Origin: Sordaria brevicollis
Lineage: Eukaryota; Ascomycota; Sordariomycetes; Sordariales; Sordariaceae
Assembly (NCBI GenBank): GCA_033439795.1
Contig: JAUTDP010000010.1
Location: 310,001-374,000, forward strand
Direction of reading: 5' to 3'
Length of the DNA stretch: 64,000 nucleotides
Positions 62,001-64,000 of the stretch are shown piece after piece; the first letter of the stretch is position 1, and each line of letters starts with the position of its first letter. Below the pieces are notes generated by a model, which searched no databases, was not told the DNA's origin, and worked only from the letters and a program-made list of their open reading frames with translations. Position numbers and translations under genes: made by a program.

Positions 62001-64000
62001 CTCATTACCTTTTTTGGCAAGGACAGCCAATGGATCAACGAAAGCCTTGGAGATTGCATCCTTGTCCGCCTCAGGAAGCACCCGGATGCCAGCCGTCCAG
62101 AGTTGGCTATAGGCCTCTATCAATGCCTCCTGTGTCGAGAGAGTATTGGAGGATACTGAGTCAAGGGCTGGGAACACATCCCCAAGGTCATTAGTGATGT
62201 TGCTGCCTTTGTCCGTAGAGTAGTATACTGATCTGGAAACGAGATGTGCAAGTGCGTTGAACGCTCCTTCAACCGCATTGAGCTCCGATCCAACGGCCGT
62301 CTTGAAGTTCTTCGCAATGTCAGCCAAGGAAGCCTTGTACTTGTTGATGGATTCAGTACTGTTAGCCGGATGAGCGGCCAAGATACCAAACGCCGAGCAA
62401 GCAAGGGGCCGGATCTCCCGCTTGTTGGAAGTAATTAGCGGCAGGAGTTCCCTAGCACGAGCAACCAATGGCCCGATGATCCTGCTCGGAGTGAAAGAAG
62501 CGAGTTCTGCGAACGAACGTGCACATCCCTCTGCAATTTCAGTGTCCTCCAAGAGCATTCCATCAAAGGCCGAACGAAGGAGGCAGAATATGGCCTGGTT
62601 ATGCTCGCTGGATGTCAGGTAGTCGCGAATAGCACGCCGTGTCTTGAGATCAGAGTGTACGCTTGCACTCAACTGGCGCTCCCAGCCCGGTTCAATGGTG
62701 AAGTCTTTCAATGCAGTGAGGAAGAGAATCCGCTTGCAATAATCGACAGCGACAGGAAAAGCCCGAATACACTGTCCGGGAAAGTTGCCGATTGATGACC
62801 TTTCGTCGATATCCATATCAGCGTCGGGCTTCCCACTGTATGATATGGTCTTCGTGAAAAAGGTGATTACCATGTCGTGCCAGGCCGGCAGGGTTCTGGA
62901 TTTCTCCTCATTGGCGTAGTACGTCCAAGGATCCAAGCCCTTTTGGCCCTCCTCGACAACATCGCTCCGCTCATCGCGCCGGCCAGCAACTGCAAGGATA
63001 TTGACCCATCGTGCGTAGATATCGGAAAAGGGCAGGCATTGATTGGCCCATTTTGTTGCAGCGTGTCGAGAACTCCGGACGATGTCGCCTTCTTCGGTCT
63101 TGGCCATCGACTCCAGGATCAAGGCATGAAGCTGTTCAGACACGTCAGGATTGTGAGGTGGCCTGAAGTTTGCAGCAAGGCTGGATAGTGCGGCATCAAT
63201 GTTGACAACGACATCTGCCGTGGGATCTTCGCAAAGTGATTTGAACAACCACTGGGCCAACGTCATGCGCTCCGTGTCGGACATAGCCGTACCTTTTGCA
63301 AGGACGCCAATCGTTTCGTAGGCCCTGGAACGGAGTGTGTTATCGTCAAGAGACTGGCGCTCAGGCTTAGGCCAGCCCTGGGCCTCAACGAACTCCCGGA
63401 GGAGGGTGACAAGTAAGGACCTGATCTTTGAAAATTCCGGCTTGTTGGCGCCTATGCGGGCAACCCAGTTGATGAACTCAAACAGGGCCCGGTGCACCTT
63501 TGTGAGTTCGAGCCCGGAAGATGAAGCAGACGACGATGCTCCATCGATTTGCATGGCATCTGGACTTTCTCTCTGAGTGGCCACATCTAAACGGAAAGCT
63601 GCTAGGATCTCGTCGGTGAATGTCGTTGAGATTTCGGACTTGCTCAACAGGCCAAGAATACGTATCCTGTACGGAGCCGGTAGTTTCGAGTGGGCCTCAA
63701 AGAGCTGGCGAACAATCTCTCGGTCTTCTAGTGACACCTTGCTTCTCTTGAGCATATCGTCGCCAACGCCAGCGAGGCGGAAATCGGAGCTCGAGGCAGC
63801 ATAGATGGCCGGGAGGAAACGTTCTTGGTCCGTGAAAGCACCGCTGGCAAGGAAGTTGACGGCTTGGATTCGACTCTCGGCCAGGCTAAGGCCGGACTCG
63901 GCGGGGTTCCATGTCTCGGGTTTGTTCAGTGTGAGAAATGGGATATCCGATTGGGCCATACCAGGGGAAACGGTAGAGCCTTGGGCATTTATACGCAACA
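59010..64000 (-). CDS. ecm29: Proteasome adaptor/scaffold ECM29 (N-terminus outside the window)
   Basis: A single open frame of more than 1,660 codons on the minus strand reaches the window edge without a stop. The first in-window codons are internal, so the start and an estimated 150-200 residues lie beyond 64,000. The protein is all-helical with HEAT-type repeats throughout. The ECM29-typical N-terminal segment (FLASGAFTDQERFLPAIYAA, followed by SSDFRLAGVGDDMLKR) and the conserved mid-region (GRFGLSSILSE...DPNPNVQKSMNDIWKAL) are visible. ECM29 binds the 26S proteasome, bridging core and regulatory particles, and acts in its quality control and localisation. No intron appears in the visible part. 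The stop lies 141 bp from the MITE-like element, so the 3' UTR may reach into it. Confidence 0.92.
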   Translation of the reverse strand, partial: LRINAQGSTVSPGMAQSDIPFLTLNKPETWNPAESGLSLAESRIQAVNFLASGAFTDQERFLPAIYAASSSDFRLAGVGDDMLKRSKVSLEDREIVRQLFEAHSKLPAPYRIRILGLLSKSEISTTFTDEILAAFRLDVATQRESPDAMQIDGASSSASSSGLELTKVHRALFEFINWVARIGANKPEFSKIRSLLVTLLREFVEAQGWPKPERQSLDDNTLRSRAYETIGVLAKGTAMSDTERMTLAQWLFKSLCEDPTADVVVNIDAALSSLAANFRPPHNPDVSEQLHALILESMAKTEEGDIVRSSRHAATKWANQCLPFSDIYARWVNILAVAGRRDERSDVVEEGQKGLDPWTYYANEEKSRTLPAWHDMVITFFTKTISYSGKPDADMDIDERSSIGNFPGQCIRAFPVAVDYCKRILFLTALKDFTIEPGWERQLSASVHSDLKTRRAIRDYLTSSEHNQAIFCLLRSAFDGMLLEDTEIAEGCARSFAELASFTPSRIIGPLVARARELLPLITSNKREIRPLACSAFGILAAHPANSTESINKYKASLADIAKNFKTAVGSELNAVEGAFNALAHLVSRSVYYSTDKGSNITNDLGDVFPALDSVSSNTLSTQEALIEAYSQLWTAGIRVLPEADKDAISKAFVDPLAVLAKKGNEKAITALGRLAVSLPSTEGESGEASGDLLALILEKLFALYELRQAEVHFTVGEAITAAVACWDSEVVQLTLNVETNGDSYRIPKRSDRITTVLEKLLTDCKNTKPSLLKASGIWLFCIIQYCAHLEEVQSRLRECQVAFMRLLSARDELVQETASRGLSLVYEKGDSTLKGDLVRDLVSSFTGSGPQLKVDEETELFEAGALPTGDGKSVTSYKDIVSLANEVGDQSLVYKFMSLATNAATWSTRSAFGRFGLSSILSESEVDPKLYPKLYRYRFDPNPNVQKSMNDIWKALVRDSNAVIETHFDAIMKDLLKCILGKEWRVREASCAAISDLVGGRPFQKYEQYYKDIWIAALKVLDDVKGTVRNAALHLCIALSTTLVRQLEESGNTASARAMMNEALPFLLSDKGIESGVKEVKLFATDTVIKICKKGGKALNPYIATIVSNLLGSLSTLEADIVNYYYQRAGEDVRDKIDKLRSTAVSQSPITEAIESSLRTVDADVMAQLTTALEESIKTAIGMPTKIGCSRVLSTLATRHTVDFKPYSARFLQLMEKQVLDRNDEVSQGYARAAAYIIRGCPDEARLRFSDRLLKLYLESEDEARRQKVADAVLALSKISPDHFNALEGKLLPFAYLGKHDTDEYVRKEFEEVWDKHAGSSLSVARYVSEIVELVQQSLNTAQWALKHAGALAIASAVAGIVKASDVTGQVNVENLKTLWPVYDKALALKTFPSKEKLLEPFPDFVSKSKVIWQQDASFGEQLKKIAVREAKRNNNDYRPHAFRCLWKFAAARDDLTMLPTIAEIVTPYLDMTEDEDAMDVDDKANVNNKARGLDPKSQTAWAAMEAVAKGYNRAKMQEGAMGQLKEIALALEENAKKPDFKKPCIGQSAFDAIRRAFWYGCVLELLEAAAKAKGEKGSLDDAKVLEWYLATLDLEKADTGTEDQRVLRAKATIAVVELGKKHGGAGALPAGVKEAVVRASTEERSLEVQQKWKECLALLE

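Overview
The window is a filamentous ascomycete chromosome segment, most probably Neurospora or a very close relative. Reasons: (i) the left 37.5 kb carries the signature of repeat-induced point mutation (RIP): extreme AT content, CpA and TpG almost absent while CpG persists, and every repeat copy differing mainly by transitions; (ii) the right half has GC-rich genes with short introns (about 56-115 nt, one of 276 nt) and CTAAC-like branch points; (iii) the genes include a Neurospora-type tyrosinase, the NAD-isocitrate dehydrogenase regulatory subunit and a germinal-centre kinase resembling Neurospora mst-1. As I recall, these three are near neighbours on N. crassa linkage group I. The species is not settled from sequence alone.

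Left part (1 to about 37,600): a RIP-saturated heterochromatin-like block with no functional gene. It can be resolved into four full-length LTR retrotransposons of two Ty3/Gypsy families, nested reciprocally. Family 1 is about 7.24 kb (LTR 243 or 253 bp). Family 2 is about 7.68 kb (LTR 286 bp). Element A (family 1, 3583-18511, minus) is split by element C (family 2, 8077-15760, plus). Element D (family 2, 20267-35198, minus) is split by element B (family 1, 21637-28881, minus). All four keep perfect 5-bp target-site duplications (GTTAA, GGAGG, AATAA, TTACC). The sister copies supply the empty sites for the nested insertions. The flanks (1-3577, 18517-20261, 35204-37500) are other RIP-degraded repeats, interrupted at 2131-2327 by an island that escaped RIP.

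Right part (37,600 to 64,000): gene-rich euchromatin. In order: BUD23 18S rRNA methyltransferase (plus); then, all on the minus strand, tyrosinase, IDH1, a hypothetical protein, a small secreted cysteine-containing protein, a STE20/GCK kinase (mst-1-like), a UBA-UAS-UIM-UBX protein (Ubx5/UBXN7 type), and the proteasome adaptor ECM29 (N-terminus beyond the window). A 603-bp MITE-like element with 94-bp inverted repeats, TA target duplications and a nested hairpin in each arm lies between the UBX and ECM29 genes.

The genes do not form a pathway. They are ordinary single-copy genes: ribosome biogenesis (BUD23), pigment/phenol oxidation (tyrosinase), TCA cycle (IDH1), signalling (kinase), and two ubiquitin-proteasome proteins side by side (UBX, ECM29). 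No tRNA, rRNA, CRISPR or biosynthetic cluster was recognised.
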